NCBI GenBank assembly: GCA_944391405.1
Contig: CALXTN010000010.1
Location: forward strand, 1 to 55,118
Source: an uncultured Alphaproteobacteria bacterium
Lineage (GTDB): Bacteria; Pseudomonadota; Alphaproteobacteria; RF32; CAG-239
DNA length: 55,118 bases
Direction of reading: 5' to 3'
Part shown: in pieces, positions 1 through 8,227 of the stretch
Layout: every line of letters starts with the position of its first letter
Position numbering within the stretch: the first letter of the stretch is position 1
The notes under the pieces: model-generated
What the model saw: only the letters and a program-made list of their open reading frames with translations
The model's database searches: none
Told to the model about the DNA's origin: nothing
Translations under genes and position numbers: made by a program

Positions 1-64
1 GTTGCAACACCTTGCATGTCTAACAGTTTATATGCTTTTTACTGTCTTTTTGCAATATACAAGC

Positions 65-188
65 TTTTAGCGTATGTCCAAAGACTATCATTATCCTTGA
101 AAAAATAGTCTGAAAGGCTAAAAGAATCATCTCGACATATATGATTTACGAACTCTCCGACCGCCTTTTTGAAGGTGGTTTTCTTTTT
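65..188 (+). promoter_or_regulatory. Structured leader with intrinsic terminator (attenuator or small RNA)
   Basis: Two nested perfect 7-bp stems are visible: TTTTAGC (65-71) with GCTAAAA (117-123), and inside it AGACTAT (82-88) with ATAGTCT (105-111). About 40 nt later CCGCCTT (161-167) pairs with AAGGTGG (172-178) and is followed by a T-rich run to 188, which is a plausible intrinsic terminator. It ends about 12 nt before the Shine-Dalgarno site of the first nuclease gene. It could be an attenuating leader of the nuclease operon or a small RNA that ends there. The rest of 1-210 shows no convincing gene, and no known riboswitch was recognised. Confidence 0.45.
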
Positions 189-210
189 ATGAAACAAAGG
201 GGGATTAGTT

Positions 211-690
211 ATGAAAAAAATCATATTGCCACTAATAACTATTTTATTTACAAGCGCAGCGTTTACCAATGTTTTTGCTGAAGTAAGTAATAATACCGAT
301 AAATCTAAAGTAAGGTTAGTAGTTACTGAAGTATTAGATGGAGATACAGTTAAGGGTGTTATTGATGGAAAGACATACGCAACAATAAGATTAGCAGATA
401 TTGATTGTCCAGAATCCAGCAAAAAATCACGCAAATTAGCAAAGCAGGCTCAAGAATGGAATTTATCACAAGAAGAAATTATTAAACAAGGTAAGCGAGC
501 AAAAGAAAAATTATCAAGTTTGCTAAAATTATATGAAGAAGATGTGTACTTTGTAGAAACACCCGAAAAAGTTTGTAAAACAGGCAATGGCGATAGATTA
601 GTCGGTATCATATATGCAAAAGATATCAATGCTAATGAGTTTCTATTGAAAGAGGCTCAATGCAAACCATTTACTTGTGCGGATAAATAG
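211..690 (+). CDS. Secreted staphylococcal-nuclease-like (thermonuclease family) protein
   Basis: This is a 159-aa SNase-fold protein, a family of Ca-dependent phosphodiesterases that cut DNA and RNA. The DGDT motif lies at residues 43-46. The three catalytic positions of the family are kept: Arg60, Glu68 (in DIDCPE, eight residues after the Arg as in the Staphylococcus enzyme) and Arg129 (in GDR). A signal peptide covers residues 1-23 (cleavage after VFA), so the enzyme should act in the periplasm or outside the cell. The four Cys of the mature chain could form disulfides. A strong site (AAAGGGGG) precedes the ATG. It is the first gene of a tight three-gene cluster, six bases before a second SNase gene. 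Confidence 0.85.
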   Translation: MKKIILPLITILFTSAAFTNVFAEVSNNTDKSKVRLVVTEVLDGDTVKGVIDGKTYATIRLADIDCPESSKKSRKLAKQAQEWNLSQEEIIKQGKRAKEKLSSLLKLYEEDVYFVETPEKVCKTGNGDRLVGIIYAKDINANEFLLKEAQCKPFTCADK

Positions 691-696
691 GAAAAC

Positions 697-1173
697 ATGA
701 GTAAATATAAAGAGTTTCTGGCAAGACATCCTGAAGCAGTTATATGGGGCGTTTTGTTTTTATGCATGACATCTATTTTTTTGTATAATACTCGTATGCA
801 GAAAGTCTATGACTATAGAGTTATAGATGGAGATACGGTGACTGTATTTTTAGAAAAATGGCAAGGTAATCTGGACACGGTACAAACAATCAGATTTACG
901 GATATCGAATGCAATGAAATAAAAAGGACAGCCAAGGGTCGTCTGCAGGCCAAGCAACAAAATATAACGATAGAAGAGGTAGTGTCTAGAGGAAAAGAAG
1001 CAAAACAGATATTATCGGATTTATTAGCCAAACATAAACATGAAATTTATTTCAAAGGACAAATACTTCCACATTATGATGAATGGGGAAGATTGCTGGG
1101 AACTCTATATATTGGTGATAAAAGCGTGACAACATACATGATAAACAAAGGAAAGTGCTTTGCATCAGATTAA
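697..1173 (+). CDS. Membrane-anchored staphylococcal-nuclease-like protein
   Basis: This 158-aa protein has one predicted transmembrane segment at about residues 13-30 and then an SNase-like domain. DGDT is at 44-47, Arg66 and Glu74 keep the canonical eight-residue spacing, and WGR supplies Arg132. The usual Pro before the catalytic Glu is replaced (ECNE instead of CPE). The charge pattern puts the nuclease domain outside the cytoplasm. It is a diverged paralogue of the secreted nuclease just upstream, and the two share the insertion after the catalytic Glu (an I-EE/Q-EE and RGK/QGK helix region). The likely picture is one soluble and one tethered nuclease in one transcript. Activity is inferred from the residues only. 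Confidence 0.8.
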   Translation: MSKYKEFLARHPEAVIWGVLFLCMTSIFLYNTRMQKVYDYRVIDGDTVTVFLEKWQGNLDTVQTIRFTDIECNEIKRTAKGRLQAKQQNITIEEVVSRGKEAKQILSDLLAKHKHEIYFKGQILPHYDEWGRLLGTLYIGDKSVTTYMINKGKCFASD

Positions 1174-1189
1174 AAATTAGGAAAACAGC

Positions 1190-1894
1190 ATGTCAAAATA
1201 TTCCAAAGAAGAAATAAGTGAAGTTTATCAAAAAGAAACTCATCCATTATTGGACGAAGAAGATAGAGTGGCAGAAAAAAGCACTTCTGAATATGAAAGA
1301 ATGGTATTATTTGATGATCCGGAAAAATATGAGGAAGAAGATTTAGAGTATGATGATTATGAATCTAATGGATATGAGGATAATATCGTATTAGAAGATG
1401 TTGTCTATGCCAATGAGGAAGATAAGTTGGCAATTGCGGACGGAGATTTAGTCGAACATCAGTTGAAAGAAAAAATCAGACAATGTCTGCCTTTGGTAAA
1501 CAATGATGAAGTCAGCCAAATATCTAAATACTTTATTAGCCGATATGGAAAAGACAATTTACCATTTGATAGGTTGCAACAGTATATTTACGGACAAATA
1601 ATCAATAAGATGTATGAAAATATACCTTGGCAGAAAAAAATAATCATTGTGCTCAAATCGTACTATTGGAAGATAAAAAGCCTATTAACAAGGATGTGGA
1701 AGCATACAAATAAAAAACATAAAGAAAATGCAGAATTAACGAATGGATATCCAAACGAGTATCAAGATTCGGATATAGAATACTCAGATAATGAAGGTTT
1801 GAATGAAGACCTCGGAAATTATGATGGAGAATGGGAAAAAGTCTCTAAAAAGCAAAACAATGAACACAATACAGATGATGATATTCCTTTTTAA
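1190..1894 (+). CDS. Acidic unknown protein with SSB-like C-terminal tail
   Basis: I do not recognise a family for this 234-aa protein. Residues 1-80 are very acidic and probably disordered. Residues about 85-170 look helical and end in a basic, aromatic-rich amphipathic stretch (IPWQKK to LLTRMW). The last 65 residues are again acidic. The chain ends exactly with DDDIPF, the conserved tip that bacterial SSB proteins use to bind RecQ, RecO, ExoI, PriA and other partners. No OB fold is apparent, so it does not look like an SSB itself. It starts 16 bases after the second nuclease gene and is probably co-transcribed. I infer that it recruits, or competes for, SSB-binding proteins. Confidence 0.7.
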   Translation: MSKYSKEEISEVYQKETHPLLDEEDRVAEKSTSEYERMVLFDDPEKYEEEDLEYDDYESNGYEDNIVLEDVVYANEEDKLAIADGDLVEHQLKEKIRQCLPLVNNDEVSQISKYFISRYGKDNLPFDRLQQYIYGQIINKMYENIPWQKKIIIVLKSYYWKIKSLLTRMWKHTNKKHKENAELTNGYPNEYQDSDIEYSDNEGLNEDLGNYDGEWEKVSKKQNNEHNTDDDIPF

Positions 1895-1941
1895 TGTTAC
1901 TAAATAAAAACGTATTTTTAAAGTGCCTCATTGGTGATTCT

Positions 1942-1981
1942 AAGAAAAAACAAAGGGCTAGATGAAATATCTAACCCTTTG
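1942..1981 (-). terminator. Intrinsic terminator of tRNA-Lys
   Basis: The sequence from 1951 to 1981 forms a long hairpin (CAAAGGG...TAGAT / ATCTA...CCCTTTG). On the minus strand it is followed by a run of T (complement of 1945-1950). It starts 8 bases past the 3' end of the tRNA. On the plus strand there is no T run, so it serves the tRNA rather than the gene ending at 1894. Confidence 0.8.
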
Positions 1982-1988
1982 AATATAT

Positions 1989-2065
1989 TGGTAGACGCGC
2001 AGGGATTCGAACCCTGGACCCACTGATTAAGAGTCAGTTGCTCTAGCCAACTGAGCTACGCATCC
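1989..2065 (-). tRNA. tRNA-Lys (anticodon CTT)
   Basis: This is a 77-nt cloverleaf including an encoded 3' CCA. The acceptor stem GGATGCG pairs with CGCGTCT through two G-T wobbles. The D arm contains AGCTCAGTTGG, the anticodon stem ACTGA/TCAGT encloses the loop CTCTTAA (anticodon CTT), and the T arm has GGTTCGAATCC. Its 3' side faces the nuclease/SSB-tail gene block. The CCA-adding enzyme gene lies just beyond it on the other strand. Confidence 0.97.
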
Positions 2066-2084
2066 ACAACCAAAATCTTTCATG

Positions 2085-2112
2085 ACTATAACCAAAAGAT
2101 TTTTTTTTGCAA
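2085..2112 (-). promoter_or_regulatory. Promoter of tRNA-Lys
   Basis: Read on the minus strand, TTGCAA (2112-2107) and TATAGT (2090-2085) are separated by 16 bases. The -10 box is about 20 bases before the first base of the tRNA, as expected for a stable RNA promoter. Confidence 0.65.
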
Positions 2113-2160
2113 TAGTTTTTTTTGATTTTTGATATTTTTTTTAAGTAGTCGATAAACACC

Positions 2161-2189
2161 TTGCAAAATAGAGATTATTTTATTACATT
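2161..2189 (+). promoter_or_regulatory. Probable promoter of cca
   Basis: TTGCAA (2161-2166) and TACATT (2184-2189) are 17 bases apart. The -10 lies 23 bases before the ATG of cca, leaving a short leader that holds the GAAAGGGAG ribosome binding site. Confidence 0.5.
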
Positions 2190-2212
2190 GAACCAACAAG
2201 AAAGGGAGCAAA

Positions 2213-3463
2213 ATGCGTTTTTATCAGGTGGGTGGCGCAGTTAGAGACAAGATATTACAAAAACAAAGTCAAGATAGGGACTATGTTGTTTTAGGCGGCA
2301 CCGAGGAAGAAATGTTATCTAAGGGATTTAAGAAAGTTGGTAAAAGCTTTCCTGTATTTTTGCATCCTCAAACCGGCGAAGAATATGCATTGGCCAGAAA
2401 AGAAATAAAAATAGGGAAAAAACATCAAGATTTTAAGTTTGAGTTTACACCGGATATAACTTTAGAAGAAGATTCGTTGCGTCGTGATTTTACCTGTAAT
2501 GCGCTTTATTTTGATGAAGAAAAAAATGAAGTATTGGATTTTCATAACGGAATAGAAGATATAAATAAGCGAATTTTGCGACATATTTCTGCACATTTTA
2601 GTGAAGATCCGCTTCGTATTTTACGTATGTGTCGTTTTGCTGCACAGTTAAATTTTGAGGTTGCCGAAGAAACAATGGACTTATGCCGTCAAATGGTAAA
2701 AAACGGTGAATTAAAAAATTTGAGTAGTCAACGTATTTGGAATGAAATAGAAAAGGCATTACATTGTAAGCGTTTTGATAAATTTATCATAACAGCAAGA
2801 GAGTGCGGAGCATTACAAAATATTTTTCCGGAAATAGAAAAACTATGGAGTGTGCCGGAAAGATTAGACTATCATCCAGAAGGAAACAGTGGAGAACATA
2901 CATTATTGTCTATTCGAGCGGCTTCAACAGAGGATGCCTTTGTTAATTTTGGAACATTATTGCATGATGTAGGAAAGGGAGAAACCAATCCGCAAAAATG
3001 GCCTTCTCATAAAGGGCATGATATCTTAGGGGATAAGTTAATTGAGATAATGGCCAAGAGAATGCATTTTCCGACAACATATACTAAATTTGCTCGTTTC
3101 TGTGCGCTTAATCATATGGTATCGCATAATCCACTGATAAAAGTCAAAAAGCAATTAATGCAAATAGCCATAGGATTGCATAATTTCCCTCAAAAAATAT
3201 ACTTGCAGCGTTTTATTGCTGTTATGTCCGCAGATATCCATGGGCGAGATTATAAAATTCCGATGGTAGATGAAAATAATTTTAACGATATTGCCAGAGA
3301 GCTACAAGATTTGTACGATAAAGTTTCCGCAATAAAATTACAAACAATTCCAGAATTTAGAGAGCTTTTAACACAATTAAAAACTCATAAAATCAGTCGA
3401 GAAGAATTTAAAAATCAAAAAGCAAATCTGATGTTAAATGAAATAAAAAAGATACAACACTAG
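2213..3463 (+). CDS. cca: CCA tRNA nucleotidyltransferase with HD domain (multifunctional type)
   Basis: This enzyme adds or repairs the 3' CCA of tRNAs using CTP and ATP. The 416-aa chain has the class II nucleotidyltransferase head with VGGAVRD (6-12) and the DRD metal site (about 21-23), then LRRDFTCNAL, LEDPLRILR-like motif C/D signatures (EDPLRILRMCRFAA) and the tRNA-binding neck. The C-terminal half carries an HD phosphohydrolase domain (LLHDVGK near 249, upstream His in GEH). That layout and the start match the E. coli-type multifunctional Cca. The start has a strong AAGGGAG site. The neighbouring tRNA-Lys already encodes CCA, so repair is at least part of its role here. Confidence 0.95.
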   Translation: MRFYQVGGAVRDKILQKQSQDRDYVVLGGTEEEMLSKGFKKVGKSFPVFLHPQTGEEYALARKEIKIGKKHQDFKFEFTPDITLEEDSLRRDFTCNALYFDEEKNEVLDFHNGIEDINKRILRHISAHFSEDPLRILRMCRFAAQLNFEVAEETMDLCRQMVKNGELKNLSSQRIWNEIEKALHCKRFDKFIITARECGALQNIFPEIEKLWSVPERLDYHPEGNSGEHTLLSIRAASTEDAFVNFGTLLHDVGKGETNPQKWPSHKGHDILGDKLIEIMAKRMHFPTTYTKFARFCALNHMVSHNPLIKVKKQLMQIAIGLHNFPQKIYLQRFIAVMSADIHGRDYKIPMVDENNFNDIARELQDLYDKVSAIKLQTIPEFRELLTQLKTHKISREEFKNQKANLMLNEIKKIQH

Positions 3464-3582
3464 AAAATACATAAGCCTAAACAAGTTGTGTAAATAAGAA
3501 TTAATGCTTTAAAAAATAAAATAGATATGTTTAAATTATCAATGGAGAGCTTATATTTAATTTTAGGGATTATGGTGCTGTT

Positions 3583-6500
3583 ATGAAAAAATCACTGAGT
3601 TTAGCTTTAATGTTAACTGTGTCTTTGCCTGCATTAGTGTATGCAAATTCAACTACCGTACAAACAGATTCATCTAAAGCAGGTGTTTATCAATTAGATG
3701 AAGAAAAAGCGGCTACACTTCAACAAAAAGCACAAGCAGAAGTGAAAAGCGTAGAAACGACAGAGGATACAGCAGATAAACCCAAAATTATCAAAGAAGA
3801 AATAGAAGATGGTTATATAGAAAAATTGCTTTCGCCTGATGGAAAAGTAATAGCCGAAAAAACAATTAAAGATGGCGAGATAGTGAAGAAAGTTCTCAAT
3901 TATTATCACCCAAATGGAAAAATTTCTCGCCAAATAACAGCAATGGAAGGTAGCCAAGGATTCTACGCGGAAGACTTTTATTCAAATGGAAAACTTGCCG
4001 GTCAAGCAACATACTTGAATGAAAATAATAAAATAGGAATAGAAAAACGCTATGATAATAATGGCGTGTTGCGTCAAGAAATACCATGGGTGCTACCCAA
4101 AATAGAAGATAAAAACCAAGTACAACAAACGATTCGTCAAGGCAACATAATAACCTATTATCCTGATGGACGCATAGCCGCATCGTTTGCAGTAGGAAAA
4201 GAAGGAAAAAATATATTCTTCAATCGTCAGGGACGTAGCATCAAGGAAGTTGAAAATGTAAATATTTTGAATTTTGCTCCGGATTTAAATGAAGAAAATT
4301 GCCAAGATAAAGTTGTAAAACTGAGTTTAGAAGAATTAGTTGAATTATATGAAGATGAAGGGGATATTTCCTATAACAAATGTGGTCTTCCATATCGTGA
4401 AAATTTCGTATATGAAGTAGCGGATACAAGAGGCAACATAACATCAAAAATTAGCTATGATGAAACCGGCATGATAAGAAAAATAACCCCATACGTTGGT
4501 GGATTAAAAAATGGTATAGAGCAAAAGTTTGATGCATCGGGTAGTTTAACAGCGGAAATTAACTATAAACAAGGCGTAAAAGAAGGTATGGCCAATGGTT
4601 ATTTTCCAAGTAAAGAAGTCGCCTTTAGAAAGAGATATAATAATGGTAAAGTCTCAGGTACATTGACCTGCTATTTTCCAACCGGTGGTGTTGCTGCGGA
4701 ATTCCCATATAAAAATGGTGTTAAAGAAGGAGTTGCTAAAATATATGGCCCGCAAGCTAGAGAGATTAAATTTACGGATGGGAAAATTGATGGAGCTGAA
4801 TCTCAAACAAAACAAAGAATAATAAATCCATCAAAATTAGATAAAGTACCACAACCGGATAAAGGCTGTCTTGACTTTACCAATAAACGTAACGAATTAG
4901 GATTAGAGGTTGAGGCAAACATTAATACAATAAAGAAATCTTTTGAGATAGATATTCCAAAAGATTGTATTGATTTTACATCCTTTAAGCCAGAAAACAG
5001 TAATTACGCATGTTATGATCGTTTAGACAGATTAAGAGCCGTATTTCCAACAGGCTACAATCGTGGCGAATATGCATCAGAAACGGTATATGATGAAAAA
5101 GGTAATCGCATTTATGAAATACCTTATTATCAAAAGAAAAAACAAGGAATTGCCCAAAAATTCAATGATAAAGGGGATTTATATGCAGAAATAGCATATA
5201 ATCAAGATAAACAAGCGGAGAGTTCCAGAAGTTATCATGCTAATGGAGCCGTTAAAGACATGGTAACAATTGCAGATGATGCATCAAAATCTATCTATGT
5301 ACGTTATGCAAAAGATGGAAAATTAGTCTTCAGTGCTAATTACTCTCAAGATGAAAAGAAGGATGCATTTATTGCAGAACCTAGCAAAAATAAGGATATA
5401 TTCATTAGATTTTATGATGATAAAATAGATTATGTCAGAGAAGTAAATGCAACAAATCCGTTCAATTATATAGAGTATAATTTAGCACTTGGTGAATATC
5501 TAGTATATAAAGAAAATAAGTTGATAAAAGGTGGTCATATTTGCGGATATGAAAAAGCCCCTGCATCTCAGGACACTATACATCAAACATCTGTTACAAA
5601 GCCAAAAGCCGAGAAGATACTTTCTACTACAGAAACAAAAGTAACTACCCAGACAAAAGAAACAGAAGCCAAAGAGGATAAAACCTTGAAAAATGAACAG
5701 TTGGATAAAACAAAATCCAATTCGTCTGAAAATGTAGATGAAACAGCAAAGGCTCTAGATAATGCCAAAGCTCAACCTGTAGAGAATATTGCAAAAAAAG
5801 AAGTGACAAATATAGAAAAAGAAATGTCTATTAGCAATAAAGAAGATAAAAGTGCAACAACTTTGAAAATGGAGAGCAATCAAACGGCAAATGTTCAAGA
5901 AGTTCAAGTTTCACCAAAAGCGAATATAAAAGAAGAGAAAGAAAACACTTCAAAAGTAAAAGAAGCGACAAATGCGATAGAAATCAGTGCCTCCAAACCG
6001 GTAGCTACCGCTTTACCGATAATAATGTCTAAAGAAAATACAATAAAAACAGATACAAAGGAGCCAGAGAAAGCAATAATCCCAACAGTTTCTAACGAGA
6101 AAGAAACAGAAGTTTCTCCTATATTACCAGCCGAGGCTGCACCAATAGTTGAAGATTTAGAACCAATATCTTTTGAAGATATAAAGGTGGAAAATGCAAT
6201 TATTCCAACAGCTGAAGATAAAAAAGAAGCAGCATTAGCGGCTAAAAATATAGGTCCTGTATCTAAACCAGATATAGAAAATTTATCCGATACCGTATCT
6301 AAAGAGCACCTGCAAGAAAAAGAAGAACAAACAGAAAAAGTTCAAGAAGAAACACAAAAACTATACTATCCGAACGGCAATCTTCGTAAAACAATAAAGA
6401 CTAAAGACGGTCGCACGGAAGAGATTAAAGAATATTCCAAGACAGGTTTGTTAATAACCGATACAATGTATGAAAAAGATGGTATTTTAATTGAAAAGTA

Positions 6501-7296
6501 TTATGGTTCAGGAGAGATACGTCGTAAAATTCACAAAGATTACACAGATAATGCAGTAATGGCTTTCGTTTCGCGTGAAGATTTTTATGACAACGGAAAG
6601 TCACGATATGAAATAAAGCGTAAACCAGAAACATTGTTGTTTAGTGATAAAGAATATTATCCAGACGGCAATATAAAAGCGGAAACAGAGCAAACTGGAC
6701 CATTAATGTTTCTAACCAAACAATATACCCAAGATAGTAAATTGTCTAAAAAAACAGAGCAACATGGTATCGCTGCTATCGAAAAGGAATATAATGACAA
6801 AGGAGACATAAAGTCATTAAAACTCAATAGTGCAGAGATGCCGAAAAACTTAGCAAAAAATAGTTCTAGTCTTTTGAAAGACAGCTTAAAAATTTATGGC
6901 AAGAAAGGCGGCGTAACATCAGAATTTAAGTCAGATGGCAAGAGCAATACCATTGTGGAGTATTATGGTAATGGTAAAGCAAAAACAGAAATAATGTTCT
7001 ACAACAATGGTGAAATTTCTGTTAAATCCTACGATAAAGATGGGAATCTGGTAAAATTTGCCTACCTTGCTCCAAGCGGAAAATTGCATATCCAAAAGCC
7101 GAATGTACAGACAATTCCATCATATCGAGAACGTTATTGGGTAGATTACAATAATCCGCGTTGGATTGAAAACCAAGATAAATATAGCATAAAGTCAATT
7201 GCAAGATTAAACATGGATACAGCCGCATATATTTTAGCAGAATTAAAAGTTGATGTGCCAGAAGTCTTAAAAAAACTCTATGATATATATAAATAA
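3583..7296 (+). CDS. Giant exported MORN/YwqK-type repeat protein
   Basis: This 1237-aa protein has a signal peptide (residues 1-21, cleavage near VYA). Many short repeats follow, of the form YY-P-NGK/DGR followed by a beta strand (for example near 107, 131, 156, 192, 320-400, 495-560). They match the MORN-variant/YwqK repeat seen in many surface and effector-like proteins. A Lys/Glu/Thr-rich linker of about 260 residues (about 665-925) separates a second repeat block (about 926-1110), and the C-terminal 100 residues are unique. Cys residues in the first block could pair after export. The exact role is unknown; a cell-surface or periplasmic scaffold is possible. No lipobox or anchoring motif was seen. 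Confidence 0.75.
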   Translation: MKKSLSLALMLTVSLPALVYANSTTVQTDSSKAGVYQLDEEKAATLQQKAQAEVKSVETTEDTADKPKIIKEEIEDGYIEKLLSPDGKVIAEKTIKDGEIVKKVLNYYHPNGKISRQITAMEGSQGFYAEDFYSNGKLAGQATYLNENNKIGIEKRYDNNGVLRQEIPWVLPKIEDKNQVQQTIRQGNIITYYPDGRIAASFAVGKEGKNIFFNRQGRSIKEVENVNILNFAPDLNEENCQDKVVKLSLEELVELYEDEGDISYNKCGLPYRENFVYEVADTRGNITSKISYDETGMIRKITPYVGGLKNGIEQKFDASGSLTAEINYKQGVKEGMANGYFPSKEVAFRKRYNNGKVSGTLTCYFPTGGVAAEFPYKNGVKEGVAKIYGPQAREIKFTDGKIDGAESQTKQRIINPSKLDKVPQPDKGCLDFTNKRNELGLEVEANINTIKKSFEIDIPKDCIDFTSFKPENSNYACYDRLDRLRAVFPTGYNRGEYASETVYDEKGNRIYEIPYYQKKKQGIAQKFNDKGDLYAEIAYNQDKQAESSRSYHANGAVKDMVTIADDASKSIYVRYAKDGKLVFSANYSQDEKKDAFIAEPSKNKDIFIRFYDDKIDYVREVNATNPFNYIEYNLALGEYLVYKENKLIKGGHICGYEKAPASQDTIHQTSVTKPKAEKILSTTETKVTTQTKETEAKEDKTLKNEQLDKTKSNSSENVDETAKALDNAKAQPVENIAKKEVTNIEKEMSISNKEDKSATTLKMESNQTANVQEVQVSPKANIKEEKENTSKVKEATNAIEISASKPVATALPIIMSKENTIKTDTKEPEKAIIPTVSNEKETEVSPILPAEAAPIVEDLEPISFEDIKVENAIIPTAEDKKEAALAAKNIGPVSKPDIENLSDTVSKEHLQEKEEQTEKVQEETQKLYYPNGNLRKTIKTKDGRTEEIKEYSKTGLLITDTMYEKDGILIEKYYGSGEIRRKIHKDYTDNAVMAFVSREDFYDNGKSRYEIKRKPETLLFSDKEYYPDGNIKAETEQTGPLMFLTKQYTQDSKLSKKTEQHGIAAIEKEYNDKGDIKSLKLNSAEMPKNLAKNSSSLLKDSLKIYGKKGGVTSEFKSDGKSNTIVEYYGNGKAKTEIMFYNNGEISVKSYDKDGNLVKFAYLAPSGKLHIQKPNVQTIPSYRERYWVDYNNPRWIENQDKYSIKSIARLNMDTAAYILAELKVDVPEVLKKLYDIYK

Positions 7297-7328
7297 AAAG
7301 AGGGGAGCGCAAGCTCTCCTTTTTTATA
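7297..7328 (+). terminator. Terminator after the MORN-repeat gene
   Basis: AGGGGAGC (7301-7308) pairs with GCTCTCCT (7313-7320) around a GCAA tetraloop, with flanking A and T runs. It starts directly after the stop codon. Confidence 0.85.
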
Positions 7329-7341
7329 TAGAGAAAATAGA

Positions 7342-7370
7342 TTGACAAGAAAATGAATCTGGAATACATC
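7342..7370 (+). promoter_or_regulatory. Probable promoter of the 247-aa helical-repeat gene
   Basis: A perfect TTGACA (7342-7347) is followed after 17 bases by TACATC (7365-7370), 48 bases before the ATG. The same box pair with the same spacing occurs before hydG. The -10 match is weak. Confidence 0.5.
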
Positions 7371-7418
7371 CAAAGTAGATGAAATATAGATATGTCAAAC
7401 TAATTAAATTGTGTCATT

Positions 7419-8162
7419 ATGGAAGAAAAAATCAGTGTTGCAGAAATCAGCCGATTGCGTGAATTTGCAAAAGTAGAAAGAAAAAAGCATCAATTCATAA
7501 TGAGAAGAATTGAGCAACAAAAATCCGAAGAGACAATTCTAAGTCCGGAAGAACAAATGGAAATTGTCAAGAGAGGAAATACAACAGAAATCAGATCAAT
7601 GTTGGAAGCTTTTGGAATAAACCATCTATTAAGCAGTGAAGTGCAGATATATATTTATAATCATTCAGTTAAAGAAGATAGGCTCTGTGATTGGATGTTA
7701 AAAAATTGCCTTTGGAGCTTAGAACTTGAAAAGATACTGATTGATAACAATGCAAAAATTCAAAGAAAATTATCACCTCAAGCAGAAGTTTACTTACTTA
7801 AACAAAACTTAGAGACAAGTCAAAATTTGAATAATTTGTCTTATATTGAAGCGGTTGAAATATATTTGCATAAGCACGAATTATCACTTTCAGGTCAGAA
7901 AGAATTGATGAGTTATCTTAATTTGAGCTATGGTCGAGATAGTTTGATAGATAAGTGCAAAAAAATTGTCAAAGACTATATCTTTCAATATAAAAATCTG
8001 AATATTGTAGCTCAACGCTTACTAATTCAGAGCGGAAATCACGATGTTATAATGCATTATATTCAAGACTCAATCAAAGGACTGGAAGCAGAGGAAGAAT
8101 TGCTGGAACGAGGTAATCGTAAAGAGGTGGAAGCCTATTTTGCGCGCTATGCAACTATGTAA
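7419..8162 (+). CDS. Helical-repeat protein of unknown function
   Basis: This 247-aa cytoplasmic protein has no signal peptide or membrane segment and is predicted to be almost all helix. A degenerate unit of about 35-40 residues recurs, with the pattern E-x-x-x-(I/L)-(V/L)-x-RGN-x-x-E-(I/V)-x-x-(M/Y)-(L/F)-x-x-(F/Y): EIVKRGNTTEIRSML near 50 and ELLERGNRKEVEAYF near 230, with weaker copies between. This suggests an alpha-solenoid. The gene at 45477-46259 resembles it in style and in its C-terminal motif. There is no Shine-Dalgarno site before the ATG, but a TTGACA promoter lies just upstream. Its function is unknown. Confidence 0.65.
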   Translation: MEEKISVAEISRLREFAKVERKKHQFIMRRIEQQKSEETILSPEEQMEIVKRGNTTEIRSMLEAFGINHLLSSEVQIYIYNHSVKEDRLCDWMLKNCLWSLELEKILIDNNAKIQRKLSPQAEVYLLKQNLETSQNLNNLSYIEAVEIYLHKHELSLSGQKELMSYLNLSYGRDSLIDKCKKIVKDYIFQYKNLNIVAQRLLIQSGNHDVIMHYIQDSIKGLEAEEELLERGNRKEVEAYFARYATM

Positions 8163-8171
8163 ACTGTAACA

Positions 8172-8212
8172 CAAAAAACAAAGCCTCGTAGAATATTCTG
8201 CGAGGCTTTTCT
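8172..8212. terminator. Bidirectional terminator
   Basis: AAAGCCTCG (8180-8188) pairs with CGAGGCTTT (8201-8209), with A and T runs on both sides. It sits between two convergent genes and can serve both. Confidence 0.88.
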
Positions 8213-8227
8213 GTATAAAACGAAATA

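Noticed and set aside
39..434. 131-aa reading frame on the minus strand across the first nuclease gene
   Set aside because: It is antisense to a gene with a signal peptide, catalytic residues and a strong ribosome binding site, and its own sequence shows no domain.
1190..1894. Calling the acidic protein a single-stranded DNA-binding protein
   Set aside because: Only the last six residues match SSB; no OB-fold pattern is seen in the rest.
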